Source of the DNA: REEB85 sp018971455
GTDB lineage: Bacteria; Pseudomonadota; Alphaproteobacteria; Acetobacterales; Acetobacteraceae
DNA length: 42,407 bases
Reading direction: 5' to 3'
Assembly: GCA_028871195.1 (NCBI GenBank)
Contig: JAGWNT010000028.1
Span: forward strand, 1 to 42,407
Below are positions 32,199-40,278 of the stretch, piece by piece. The translations under genes were made by a program, and so were the position numbers. The notes beneath the pieces were generated by a model. That model worked only from the letters and a program-made list of their open reading frames with translations, was not told where the DNA came from and ran no database searches. Every line of letters starts with the position of its first letter. Position 1 is the stretch's first letter.

Positions 32199-32699
32199 TC
32201 AGTGACTGGCGGAAAACGGCGCGACGGATGCCGGCCGGCGGATGACGCGAAGCAGGCGCACCACCAGCAGCAGCACGCCGCCGAACAGGCCGACCCAGGC
32301 GAGGCCGAAGGCCGGCCAGAGCGGGACATGCAGATCGAAGGTGGTCTCGCCGGAGTGGTAGGCATCGAGCACCTTGCCGAGCATCGCCCAGGTGAAGACG
32401 GCCATGCACAGCAGGGTGAACAGGGTGGCCAGCACGTCGAGCACGTGGCGCCCGCGGCGGGGCACCACGTTGTAGAGCAGCTCGACGGTGATGTGGTCGC
32501 CGCGATAGCCGGTGACGGCAATGCCCCAGAAGATCATCACGCCGAGCAGCAGGCGGCTCGCGTCATAGCTGTCGGGGATGGTCCACGAGAAGACGTAGCG
32601 CAGCACCACGGCGACGAAGGTCAGCGCGGTGACGAAGGCGAGGAAGCAGGCCGCCAGCGTCTCGGCCGCATGGATGATCCGTTCCGTGGTGCCGCGCAT
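32199..32699 (-). CDS. dctQ: TRAP transporter small permease, DctQ type
   Basis: 166 residues with four hydrophobic helices. The first runs AETLAACFLAFVTALTFVAV and is followed by VLRYVFSWTIPDS, with the conserved R-Y-x-F pattern. The second loop has GVMIFWGIAVTGYRGDHITV, a typical DctQ block, and LHVPLWPAFGLAWVGLFGGV forms the last helix. It pairs with DctM to form the membrane complex. Its ATG at 32699 is 2 bases after the DctP stop, so translation is likely coupled. Confidence 0.95.
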   Translation of the reverse strand: MRGTTERIIHAAETLAACFLAFVTALTFVAVVLRYVFSWTIPDSYDASRLLLGVMIFWGIAVTGYRGDHITVELLYNVVPRRGRHVLDVLATLFTLLCMAVFTWAMLGKVLDAYHSGETTFDLHVPLWPAFGLAWVGLFGGVLLLVVRLLRVIRRPASVAPFSASH

Positions 32700-32701
32700 G
32701 G

Positions 32702-33739
32702 TCAGTAGGCCGCCTTGTATTTGGCGATGCTGGCTTCCAGCGCCTTGAAGACGGCGGCGGGGTCGAGCCCGGCCTTGGCCTGCACGGCCTTGGCCCAGTC
32801 GGCATGTAGCGGCTCGGCGGCCTTGCGCCAGAGGGCGAGCTGGGCCGGGGTGATTTCGGTGAGGTGCTGGCCGGGCTCGGCCTTCATCTTGGCGATGCCG
32901 GCATGCTCGAAATCGGCCCAGGGGCCCGCGAAACGCTCCGCCCAGGCGGTGGTGCAGTGATTGTCGATGACGCTCTTCTGGTGCGGCGAAAGGCTGTCGT
33001 ATTTCGCCTTGTTCATCACCCAGACGAAGTCGCTGACATAGAGCGGCACGTCGAGATGGTAGTGCACCACCTTGTCGATGCCGAACAGTATGGTGGAGCC
33101 CCAGGGGAAGAAGATGCCGTCGGCGACGCCGCGCTCCAGCAGGTCGCGCGCCTGCGGAGCGGAGGCCTGCACGTTGGTGGCGCCGAGCAGGGTGGCGAAG
33201 GTGCCCAGCGTGGCGTCGGCCGGGCGCAGTTTCATGCCGCGCACATCGGCCGGCACGGTGACCAGCTTGCGGGTGTGCAGCGCGCCGGGGTCGTGGACGA
33301 AGGCGAAGCAGTAATGCACGTCCGGCATTTCCTTGGCGGCGTAGGCGCGGTACCAGGCATCCAGCGCCTCGGTGCCGGTGTGGCCGTCGCGGAACAGGAA
33401 GGGCAGCTCGCCGGCGGCGATGATGGGGAAGCGGCCCGGCTGGTAGCCGGGATTGACGTAGGCGAAGTCGGCAATGCCGTCGCGCGCCATGTCGTAATGG
33501 TCGAATGCCTTGCCGAGCTGCTCGGCGGGAAAGATGACGCTGGTGATGGTGCCGCCGGAATCCTTCTTCACGCTGTCGGCCCAGTCCTGGATGGCCGCCT
33601 GCAGCGGGTGCGAGGGCGGCACCCAGTGCGACAGCTTGAGCTGCACCGGCTTGTCCTGGGCATGCGCGCCAGCGGCGCCGAGGGCGAGGCAGGCGGCGAG
33701 CAGGGCGCGTCGGCCGAAATGGTTGAGAGGCTTCATCAT
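32702..33739 (-). CDS. dctP: TRAP transporter substrate-binding protein, DctP type
   Basis: 345 residues. Signal peptide MMKPLNHFGRRALLAACLAL with cleavage near AHAQ. The mature protein starts VQLKLSHWVPPSHPLQAAIQ, and the block VRGMKLRPADATLGTFATLL carries the arginine that usually binds the substrate carboxylate. DctP proteins capture organic acids in the periplasm for the DctQM permease. The first gene of the dctPQM group, it lies 32 bases after the MarR gene. Presence of the carboxylate arginine fits the downstream hydroxy-acid enzymes; the exact ligand is not readable. Confidence 0.95.
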   Translation of the reverse strand: MMKPLNHFGRRALLAACLALGAAGAHAQDKPVQLKLSHWVPPSHPLQAAIQDWADSVKKDSGGTITSVIFPAEQLGKAFDHYDMARDGIADFAYVNPGYQPGRFPIIAAGELPFLFRDGHTGTEALDAWYRAYAAKEMPDVHYCFAFVHDPGALHTRKLVTVPADVRGMKLRPADATLGTFATLLGATNVQASAPQARDLLERGVADGIFFPWGSTILFGIDKVVHYHLDVPLYVSDFVWVMNKAKYDSLSPHQKSVIDNHCTTAWAERFAGPWADFEHAGIAKMKAEPGQHLTEITPAQLALWRKAAEPLHADWAKAVQAKAGLDPAAVFKALEASIAKYKAAY

Positions 33740-33771
33740 GTCCGTCCCATGGGTTGTGATGGTTATGGCGG

Positions 33772-34281
33772 TCAGGCGAATGCCTCGCTGATGCGGCGAA
33801 GCTGGCGCAGGAAGGCCGGTTTGGCGGAAACGCCGATGATGCGGTCCAGCTCGGCGTCGTGCGCCAGGGCGTGGACCGTGAGCTGGGCCAGCCGCGCCTC
33901 GCCGGCATCGGTGAGATGCAGGACGACGCTGCGGCGGTCCCCCGGTGCCGGGCTGCGGCCGACCAGGCCGCGGGCCTCGAGGTCGCGCAGGGCCGGGGTG
34001 ATCGAGGATTTGTCGCGCCCGGCGACGCGGCTGAGCGCGGTGGGGGTGATGCCGGTGTTGCGGCTGATCAGCACCAGCAGGGCGAAGCGGCCGGGATGCA
34101 GATCGGACCCGCCGACGCGGCGGGCATAGGCCTGGAAGGAGGCTTCCTGCGCCCGGCGCAGGTGAAAGCCGATGAACTCGTCGAGCAGGCCGAGATCGAC
34201 CGCCTCGCCCGGCGCATCGGCGAGCGCCTCCCCCTTCGGGTGCCGGGCTGGCCGCGAATGGTCGTCGAGCCGGGCTGACAT
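33772..34281 (-). CDS. MarR-family transcriptional regulator
   Basis: 169 residues. A winged helix-turn-helix core runs from FALLVLISRNTGITPTALSR through VAGRDKSSITPALRDLEARG to the wing LVGRSPAPGDRRSVVLHLTD, with dimerisation helices at both ends. MarR proteins repress nearby genes and are released by phenolic or organic-acid ligands. It sits inside the operon between the L-2-hydroxy acid oxidase gene and dctP, so autoregulation of the operon in response to the substrate is likely but inferred. The ATG at 34281 begins the polar leader MSARLDDHSRPAR. Confidence 0.93.
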   Translation of the reverse strand: MSARLDDHSRPARHPKGEALADAPGEAVDLGLLDEFIGFHLRRAQEASFQAYARRVGGSDLHPGRFALLVLISRNTGITPTALSRVAGRDKSSITPALRDLEARGLVGRSPAPGDRRSVVLHLTDAGEARLAQLTVHALAHDAELDRIIGVSAKPAFLRQLRRISEAFA

Positions 34282-34361
34282 GACCGCTGCCCCTCCCCGC
34301 GCCGCGGTTGGCCCGCCGGCTGCCGCGGGAGGCTGGCGCAACTCGGGCGGCGATGCAAGAT

Positions 34362-34379
34362 GGTTCGTGGTCAAACCAC
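34362..34379. promoter_or_regulatory. Overlapping short palindromes between the oxidase and marR genes
   Basis: GTGGT (34367-34371) and ACCAC (34375-34379) pair around CAA, and GGTT (34362-34365) pairs with AACC (34374-34377). The site covers the stop codon of the upstream oxidase gene, 81 bases before the MarR start. It could be a MarR operator, but arms are short and the consensus is unknown. Confidence 0.25.
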
Positions 34380-35477
34380 CGCGGCGAGGGAGGCCACGTC
34401 CGCGGCAATGGAGATGGCCGCCGTCAGGCCCGGGCTTTCGATGCCGAACAGGTTCACCAGGCCCGGCACGCCATGCGCGCCGCGCCCCTGCAGCACGAAA
34501 TCCTGGCCAGGGGCGCCCTGGGGCACGATCTTCGGGCGGATGCCGGCATAGCCCGGCTGCAACGCGCCGTCCTTGAGGCCCGGCCAGTAGCGCCGCACCG
34601 CCTCGTAGAAGCTGTCGGCGCGGCGGGGATCGACGCTGTAATCGAGGCGGTCGATCCATTCGACGTCGGGGCCGAAGCGGGCCTGGCCGCCGAGATCGAT
34701 GGTCAGGTGCACGCCGAGGCCGCCGGGGACGGGCACCGGGTAGATCAGGCGCGAGAAGGGCGAACGGCCGGCCAGCGTGAAATAGTTTCCCTTGGCGTAA
34801 TAGATCTGCGGCACCAGCTGGCTCGGCATGCCGGCGAGGCTGCGCGCGAGCGCGGGCGCGTGCAGGCCGGCGGCGTTGACCAGGGTGCGGGCGCGCAGGC
34901 GCATCGGATCGGCGCCGCCGATGTCGAGCGTGATGCCGTCGGCATCGAGCCGCCCGCCCTCGATCCGGCTGTGAAAGGCGAAGAATGCCCCGGCGGATTC
35001 GGCCTCGCCCTGCAGGGCGAGCATGTAGGCGTGGCTGTCCACCACCCCGGTGGTGGGCGAAAGGAGGGCGGCGGTGCAGTGCAGGTTAGCCTCGAGCGCG
35101 CGGGCGGCGGTGGCGTCGAGCAGGGCCATGCCCTCGACGCCGTTGGCCTCGGCGCGGGCCTTGATGCCGGCCAGCTTCTCGGTCTCCGCGGCAGAGGTGG
35201 CGACGATGAGCTTGCCGCAATTGTTGAAGGGCACGCCGCGCTCGGCGCAGAAGGCGTAGAGCATGCGCCGCCCCCGCACGCAGTGGAAAGCCATCAGGCT
35301 GTCCTTCGGGTAATAGATGCCGGCGTGCACCACCTCGCTGTTGCGGCTGGAGGTTTCGGTGCCGATCGCCTCGGCGGCTTCCAGCACCAGCACCTCGCGG
35401 CCGGCCTGGGCGAGCGCGCGCGCCACCGCGATGCCCACGACGCCCGCGCCGGCGACGACGCAATCGACCTCTTCCAT
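34371..35477 (-). CDS. FAD-dependent L-2-hydroxyglutarate dehydrogenase-like oxidoreductase
   Basis: 368 residues. The FAD fold is seen in VVAGAGVVGIAVARALAQAG (Gly10, Gly12, Gly15) with acidic Glu33 closing the site. TETSSRNSEVVHAGIYYPKD and CVRGRRMLYAFC match the LhgO/L2HGDH family, as does the C-terminal stretch PGLVNLFGIESPGLTAAISI. Family members oxidise L-2-hydroxyglutarate to 2-oxoglutarate, passing electrons to the quinone pool. It is the first gene of the seven-gene unit and diverges from a binding-protein gene at 35615. The true substrate may be another L-2-hydroxy acid, given the TRAP importer downstream. Confidence 0.9.
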   Translation of the reverse strand: MEEVDCVVAGAGVVGIAVARALAQAGREVLVLEAAEAIGTETSSRNSEVVHAGIYYPKDSLMAFHCVRGRRMLYAFCAERGVPFNNCGKLIVATSAAETEKLAGIKARAEANGVEGMALLDATAARALEANLHCTAALLSPTTGVVDSHAYMLALQGEAESAGAFFAFHSRIEGGRLDADGITLDIGGADPMRLRARTLVNAAGLHAPALARSLAGMPSQLVPQIYYAKGNYFTLAGRSPFSRLIYPVPVPGGLGVHLTIDLGGQARFGPDVEWIDRLDYSVDPRRADSFYEAVRRYWPGLKDGALQPGYAGIRPKIVPQGAPGQDFVLQGRGAHGVPGLVNLFGIESPGLTAAISIAADVASLAAVV

Positions 35478-35557
35478 CCCTGCCCCACCTGTGCTGCCCG
35501 GGCGGCCTCTATGCCATGAAATGCGGCGCCGCACGCAAGCCGGCCGGGTGGCGGCTC

Positions 35558-35585
35558 TTGCCGTGGCGGCCAATCGGGCGATACT
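35558..35585 (+). promoter_or_regulatory. Candidate sigma-70-like promoter for the binding-protein gene
   Basis: TTGCCG (35558-35563) and GATACT (35580-35585), separated by 16 bases, each match four of six positions of the -35 and -10 consensus. The site lies 30 bases before the ATG at 35615, within the divergent gap to the oxidase gene. Chance matches of this quality are common. Confidence 0.3.
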
Positions 35586-35614
35586 GGCGCGGTTCGTAGG
35601 TGCGGAGATGTGCC

Positions 35615-37189
35615 ATGCAACGCCGCGATTTCCTGCTCACCGCCGCCGCCAGCCTCGCCATGCCAGCGATCGCGCGGGGGGCCGATGCCAAGGTGCTGAA
35701 ATTCGTTCCCGACGCCGATCTGGCCTCCATCGATCCGGTATGGACGACGAGCTATCAGACGCGCGATCACGGCTTCCTGGTCTACGACACGCTGTTCGGC
35801 ACCGATGCGCAGTTCGGCGTGAAGCCGCAGATGGTGGAGGGCTTCACCGTCGATGCGGACAAGAAACTGTGGACGTTGAAGCTGCGCAGCGGGCTGAAAT
35901 TCCATGACGGGGAGCCGGTGCTGGCGCGCGACTGCATCGCCAGCATCGCGCGCTGGGGCAAGCGCGATGCCTTCGGCCAGGCGCTGATGGCGGCGATCGA
36001 TGCGATGACCTCGCCGGATGACCGCACCATCGCGATCCGGCTGAAATATCCCTTCGCGCTGCTGCCCGACGCGCTGAGCAAGACGGCGCCCAGCATGTGC
36101 CCGATCATGCCGGCGCGGATCGCCGCGACCGACGCCTTCAAGCAGATCACCGATCCCACCGGCAGCGGCCCCTATCGCTTCAAGGCCGATGAGCGTGTGC
36201 CGGGGGCGCGCGCCGTCTACGAGCGCAACCCGGATTACCTGCCGCGCCAGGAGCCGGCCTCGCGCACCGCGGGGGGAAAAATCGCCCATTTCGAGCGGAT
36301 CGAATGGGTCATCATGCAGGACCCTGGGACCGCCTCCGCCGCGTTGCAGCAGGGCGAAATCGACTGGTGGTATACGCCGAGCGCCGACCTGCTGCCGCTG
36401 CTCGGCAAGAGCGCGGGCGTGAAGGTGGACATCATCGTGCCGACCGGCACCATCGCCACCATGCGCTTCAACCAGTTGCAGCCGCCCTTCGACAATCCGG
36501 CGATCCGTCGCGCCATGCTGGGCGCCATCAACCAGGCCGACTACATGATCGCCGTGATGGGCGACGACAAGCGGCTGTGGCACGACCATGTCGGCTATTT
36601 CTGCCCGAACACGCCGATGGCGAGCGATGCGGGGATGACGGCGCTGACCTCGCCGCGCAACCTCGACCAGGTCAAACGCAACCTCGCTGCCGCCGGCTAC
36701 AAGGGCGAGCGCGTGGTGCTTCTGGCGCCGATGAACATCGCCAGCACCAAGGCGCTCGCCGAGGTCACCGGCGACCTGTTCAAGAAGATCGGCCTCAACC
36801 TCGACTTCCAGGCGATGGACTGGGCGAGCGTGGTGCAGCGGCGCGTCAGCCAGGCGCCGGTGGACAAGGGCGGCTGGTCGGTGTTCCAGACCTCGTGGAG
36901 CGGGCTCGATCAGTTCAATCCGGCGGCGCACGTCTTCCTGCGCGGCAACGGCAAGGATGCGGCCCCCGGATGGCCGACCAGCCCGAAGCTGGAATCGCTG
37001 CGCAATGACTGGTTCCGCGCGGCGGACCTGGCGAGCCAGAAGAAGATCTGCGAGCAGATGCAGCTCCAGGCCTTCCATGACGTGCCGTATATTCCGCTCG
37101 GCCAGACCATCGCGCCGACCGCGTTCCGCGGTGACCTCGCTGACATGCTCGACGGCCTGCCGCTGTTCTGGAACATCCGCCGCGCCTGA
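35615..37189 (+). CDS. ABC transporter substrate-binding protein, family 5, second copy
   Basis: 524 residues. MQRRDFLLTAAASLAMPAIA is a twin-arginine-type signal with RRDFLL. The mature start AKVLKFVPDADLASIDPVWT and the later blocks SGLKFHDGEPVLARD, FNQLQPPFDNPAIRR, and NLAAAGYKGERVVLL are nearly the same as in the protein at 1717-3294, indicating a gene duplication or shared family. It likely binds a peptide or other small organic ligand in the periplasm. No permease or ATPase of its class is next to it. GGAG seven to eight bases before the ATG at 35615 supports that start over the GTG at 35600. Confidence 0.9.
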   Translation: MQRRDFLLTAAASLAMPAIARGADAKVLKFVPDADLASIDPVWTTSYQTRDHGFLVYDTLFGTDAQFGVKPQMVEGFTVDADKKLWTLKLRSGLKFHDGEPVLARDCIASIARWGKRDAFGQALMAAIDAMTSPDDRTIAIRLKYPFALLPDALSKTAPSMCPIMPARIAATDAFKQITDPTGSGPYRFKADERVPGARAVYERNPDYLPRQEPASRTAGGKIAHFERIEWVIMQDPGTASAALQQGEIDWWYTPSADLLPLLGKSAGVKVDIIVPTGTIATMRFNQLQPPFDNPAIRRAMLGAINQADYMIAVMGDDKRLWHDHVGYFCPNTPMASDAGMTALTSPRNLDQVKRNLAAAGYKGERVVLLAPMNIASTKALAEVTGDLFKKIGLNLDFQAMDWASVVQRRVSQAPVDKGGWSVFQTSWSGLDQFNPAAHVFLRGNGKDAAPGWPTSPKLESLRNDWFRAADLASQKKICEQMQLQAFHDVPYIPLGQTIAPTAFRGDLADMLDGLPLFWNIRRA

Positions 37190-37193
37190 GCGG

Positions 37194-37212
37194 CGGGCGG
37201 CTTGACCGCCCG
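37194..37212. terminator. 7-bp stem after the binding-protein gene
   Basis: CGGGCGG (37194-37200) and CCGCCCG (37206-37212) pair perfectly around a five-base CTTGA loop, five bases after the stop of the upstream gene. There is no U-run, so it is at best a weak or Rho-assisted terminator separating that gene from the sugar-type ABC genes. Confidence 0.4.
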
Positions 37213-37264
37213 GGGGTGGCGTGCCTAGCGTTTCGCCAGTGTCACGTGATGGGAGAAAAGGGCG

Positions 37265-38515
37265 ATGAGGAGCAGCCGGATCGGCGGCATGATGTTGGCC
37301 GCGGCAAGCCTGTGGGGCATGGCGAGCGCCAGCGCCCGTGCCGGGGACATCACCTTCTGGACCTGGCGGCAGGAGGATCGCGCCGCCTTCGCCGAGCTGT
37401 TCGCCGACTTCACCAAGGCCAATCCCGACATCCATGTGAAGTTCGAGGCCTTCGCCCCGGCGAACTACAACACCATCGTCTCCGCAGCACTGGCGGCCGG
37501 GCATGGCGGCGACGTGCTCGGCGTGCGCGCCTATGGCGGGCTGGAGCAGCTGGCCACCGCCGGCTACCTGAAGCCGCTCGATGCCAAGACCGTTCCGGAA
37601 CTGGCCAACCTGCCGGCGGAGGCGCTGGCGGCGGAGAGCGTGCGGGCGGATCATCGCGTCTATGCCGTCGCCTTCGCCTCGCAGACGCTCGGGATGCTGA
37701 TCAACAAGGACATCTTCGCCAAGGCGGGCGTGACGCCGCCGACCGACTGGGCGGGCTTCCTCGCCGCCTGCGCCAAGCTGAAGGCCGCCGGCGTGATCCC
37801 GATCGCCAACGGCACGGCCACCGGCTGGATGGATGAGGTGATGGCCGGCATCTTCACCGGCCCCTTCCTGGGCAACGGCTTCATGCAGGATGTCGTCGCC
37901 GGACGCGCCACCTTCGCCGACCCGCGCTATGTCGCAGCCCTCGGCCATCTGCTGGAGCTGCGCCCGTTCATGCCGCCGGGCTATACCGGCATCGACTATC
38001 CCACCGCCCAGCAGCTCTTCCTCAGCGGGCGGGCGGCGATGTTTGCTGGCGGCAGCTTCGAGATCGCCAATTTCCGCAAGCAGAACCCCAAGCTCGCGCT
38101 CGACTTCATCGCCCCCCCGGCGCCGAAGGCGGGCGAGCCGCAATATGTCTCGAAATTCTTCGATGGCGGCTATGCGGTGAACGCCAAATCGGCGCATGGC
38201 GCGGACGCGTTGAAGCTGGTGCGCTGGATGGGCACCACGGCCTATGCCGACAAATTCTCTTCCCTGCTCGGCAACATCTCGCCGATCAAGGGAGTGACGA
38301 TCAGCGACCCGCTGCTCGCCAAGGTCGCGAAGCTGAACGAGGTCTCGGTGCCCTACGTCATGGCGGTGTATTTCCGCTACGAGACGCCCACCGGCTCGGA
38401 ACTGCTGCAGAACGGGTTGCAGCGCATGATGGCCGGCAGCGAGACGCCCGCGCAGCTCGGCGCGGAAGTGACGGCGGGCATCGCCAAATACTACAAGCCG
38501 TTCCAGAAGAAGTGA
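37265..38515 (+). CDS. Sugar-type ABC transporter substrate-binding protein (family 1)
   Basis: 416 residues. A signal peptide (about 1-26, ending ARAG) leads the mature start DITFWTWRQEDRAAFAELFA. The blocks YAVAFASQTLGMLINKDIFA and GRAAMFAGGSFEIANFRKQN are characteristic of family 1 carbohydrate-binding proteins such as those for maltose or sn-glycerol 3-phosphate. It is the first of three adjacent genes that form an importer with two permeases, starting 75 bases after the family-5 gene. Ligand cannot be predicted; the aromatic-rich pocket suggests a sugar or polyol. Confidence 0.94.
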   Translation: MRSSRIGGMMLAAASLWGMASASARAGDITFWTWRQEDRAAFAELFADFTKANPDIHVKFEAFAPANYNTIVSAALAAGHGGDVLGVRAYGGLEQLATAGYLKPLDAKTVPELANLPAEALAAESVRADHRVYAVAFASQTLGMLINKDIFAKAGVTPPTDWAGFLAACAKLKAAGVIPIANGTATGWMDEVMAGIFTGPFLGNGFMQDVVAGRATFADPRYVAALGHLLELRPFMPPGYTGIDYPTAQQLFLSGRAAMFAGGSFEIANFRKQNPKLALDFIAPPAPKAGEPQYVSKFFDGGYAVNAKSAHGADALKLVRWMGTTAYADKFSSLLGNISPIKGVTISDPLLAKVAKLNEVSVPYVMAVYFRYETPTGSELLQNGLQRMMAGSETPAQLGAEVTAGIAKYYKPFQKK

Positions 38516-38519
38516 GCCG

Positions 38520-39440
38520 ATGAGCGGAGCCGGCGGGCGGGCGCGCACCAGCCGGCTCTGGCTTGCCTTCCTGCTGGCGCCGGGACTGGTGGTGATGACG
38601 ATGTTCGTCGTCTGGCCGCTGCTCTCGGCGTTCCGCTACGCCTTCTACGGTTTTCACGGGCTGGTGCCGGCGGGGTTCGTCGGTCTGGCGAATTTCCGCG
38701 ACGTGCTGTTCGCCGCCCCGTTCAGCGCCATGACGCTGCGCGCCTTCGAGCACAATCTGATCGTCTTCGCCGCGCTGATGGCGGGGCAGAACGGCCTTGC
38801 CTATCTCATTGCGTTCGCGCTGCTGAAAACCCTGCCCGGCCATCGCCTCCATCAGGTCATCATCTTCCTGCCGGTGGTGCTGTCGGCGGTGATCGTCGGC
38901 TTCCTGTGGCAGCTTTTCCTCAACCCGCTTTTCGGGCTGGTCAACCAGGCCCTGCTGCTGGCGGGCATCCAGGGTCCACCCTGGCTGGGCGATTCCACCA
39001 CCGCGCTGGGCAGCCTGATCTTCACCAATGCCTGGCACTGGATCGGCTTTCCGGCCCTGATCTTCCTCGCCGGCATGCAGCGGATCTCCCGCGAGACGCT
39101 GGAGGCCGCGCGGCTGGACGGCGCCAATGACCGCGCCCTGCTGCGGCGCATCATCTGGCCGCTGGTGGCGCCGAGCACCACCATCGTCGTGGTGCTGACC
39201 TTCATCGGCAGCTTCAACTGGTTCGAGCTGCCCTACATCATGACCGGGCTGAACGGCGATCCGGGCGGGGCGACGGACGTGCTGGGGCTGTATTTCTACC
39301 GCACCGCCTTCGGCGGCGTCAGTTCCGGCCTGCAGGATTTCGGCCATGGCAGCGCGCTGGCGGTGCTGATGTTCCTCTTCATCGCCTCGGTCTCGGCGAT
39401 CGTGCTGCGCGTGCTGCGCCGGCGCGAGATCGAGGCCTGA
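38520..39440 (+). CDS. Sugar ABC transporter permease, MalF/UgpA type
   Basis: 306 residues with six membrane helices. After a basic start, LAFLLAPGLVVMTMFVVWPL is the first helix. The cytoplasmic EAA loop, LEAARLDGANDRALLRRIIW followed by PLVAPS (about residues 194-219), is where the ATPase subunit docks. It starts 4 bases after the binding-protein stop, so the genes are coupled. It forms the channel with the next permease. Confidence 0.95.
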   Translation: MSGAGGRARTSRLWLAFLLAPGLVVMTMFVVWPLLSAFRYAFYGFHGLVPAGFVGLANFRDVLFAAPFSAMTLRAFEHNLIVFAALMAGQNGLAYLIAFALLKTLPGHRLHQVIIFLPVVLSAVIVGFLWQLFLNPLFGLVNQALLLAGIQGPPWLGDSTTALGSLIFTNAWHWIGFPALIFLAGMQRISRETLEAARLDGANDRALLRRIIWPLVAPSTTIVVVLTFIGSFNWFELPYIMTGLNGDPGGATDVLGLYFYRTAFGGVSSGLQDFGHGSALAVLMFLFIASVSAIVLRVLRRREIEA

Positions 39441-39447
39441 GCCGGCC

Positions 39448-40278
39448 ATGGCCGAGCGCGGCGAGCGGGCCAAGAACGCGCTGATCCAGCTTCTGCTGGC
39501 GGCCAACGCGGTGGTGATGCTCTATCCGTTGCTGGTCATGCTGCTGTCGGCGTTCAAGAGCAATGGCGAGATCTTCGCCAACCCGTTCGCCCTGCCCGCG
39601 GCGCCGAACCTCGACAATCTGCGCCACATCTGGGGCGAGACCAATTTCGTCGGCTATCTGGCGAACTCGCTGATGGTGACGACGGCGTCGGTCGGCGGCA
39701 TCGTGGTGTTCGCCACCATGGCCGCCTATGCCCTGGCGCGCTACCCGTTCCGCTTCAGCGCGGCGGTGTTCCTGTTCTTCCTGTCGGGGCTGATGGTGCC
39801 GCTGAAGCTGGCCATCATTCCGCTGTTCATCGAGTTCGACGTGCTGCACCTGGTCGATACGCGGCTCGGCCTGGTGCTGATCTACATCGCGATGGGGTTG
39901 CCCTCGGCGGTGTTCATCATGACCGGCTTCCTGCGCACCCTTCCCGGGGAGCTCGAGGAATCCGGGCGCATCGAGGGGGCGAGCGAGGCGCGCATCATGC
40001 TGTCGATCATGCTGCCGCTGGCGCGGCCGGCGATGATCATCGCGGCGATCCAGAACGCCGTGCCGATCTGGAACGATTTCTTCTTCCCGCTGGTCTTCAT
40101 CACCAGCGACGCGCGCAAGACGCTGCCGCAGGGGCTGACCGTGTTCATGGGCGAGTACAACACCGATTGGGGCGTGCTGTTCGCCGGCCTCACCCTCTCC
40201 GCCCTGCCGATCACGCTGGTCTATATCGCGCTCTCGCGCCAGTTCATCGCCGGCATGACGCAGGGGGCGGTGAAGTAG
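39448..40278 (+). CDS. Sugar ABC transporter permease, MalG/UgpE type
   Basis: 276 residues with six hydrophobic helices. It opens IQLLLAANAVVMLYPLLVML, then AFKSNGEIFANPFALPAAPN, a typical MalG pattern. The EAA-like loop is LEESGRIEGASEARIMLSIM (about 169-188), with a following PLARP. It starts 7 bases after the first permease stop. No ATPase gene follows: the next gene is on the opposite strand and ends exactly against it, so the transport complex must use an ATPase encoded elsewhere. Confidence 0.95.
   Translation: MAERGERAKNALIQLLLAANAVVMLYPLLVMLLSAFKSNGEIFANPFALPAAPNLDNLRHIWGETNFVGYLANSLMVTTASVGGIVVFATMAAYALARYPFRFSAAVFLFFLSGLMVPLKLAIIPLFIEFDVLHLVDTRLGLVLIYIAMGLPSAVFIMTGFLRTLPGELEESGRIEGASEARIMLSIMLPLARPAMIIAAIQNAVPIWNDFFFPLVFITSDARKTLPQGLTVFMGEYNTDWGVLFAGLTLSALPITLVYIALSRQFIAGMTQGAVK

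Noticed and set aside
37242..37249. TCACGTGA palindrome before the sugar-binding protein gene
   Set aside because: Eight-base palindromes are frequent, and a lone CACGTG core has no known meaning here.
35294..38548. Minus-strand open frame of more than 1000 codons
   Set aside because: It lies opposite two clear binding-protein genes and has His/Arg/Gly-rich composition without motifs. GC-rich codon bias explains the lack of stops.
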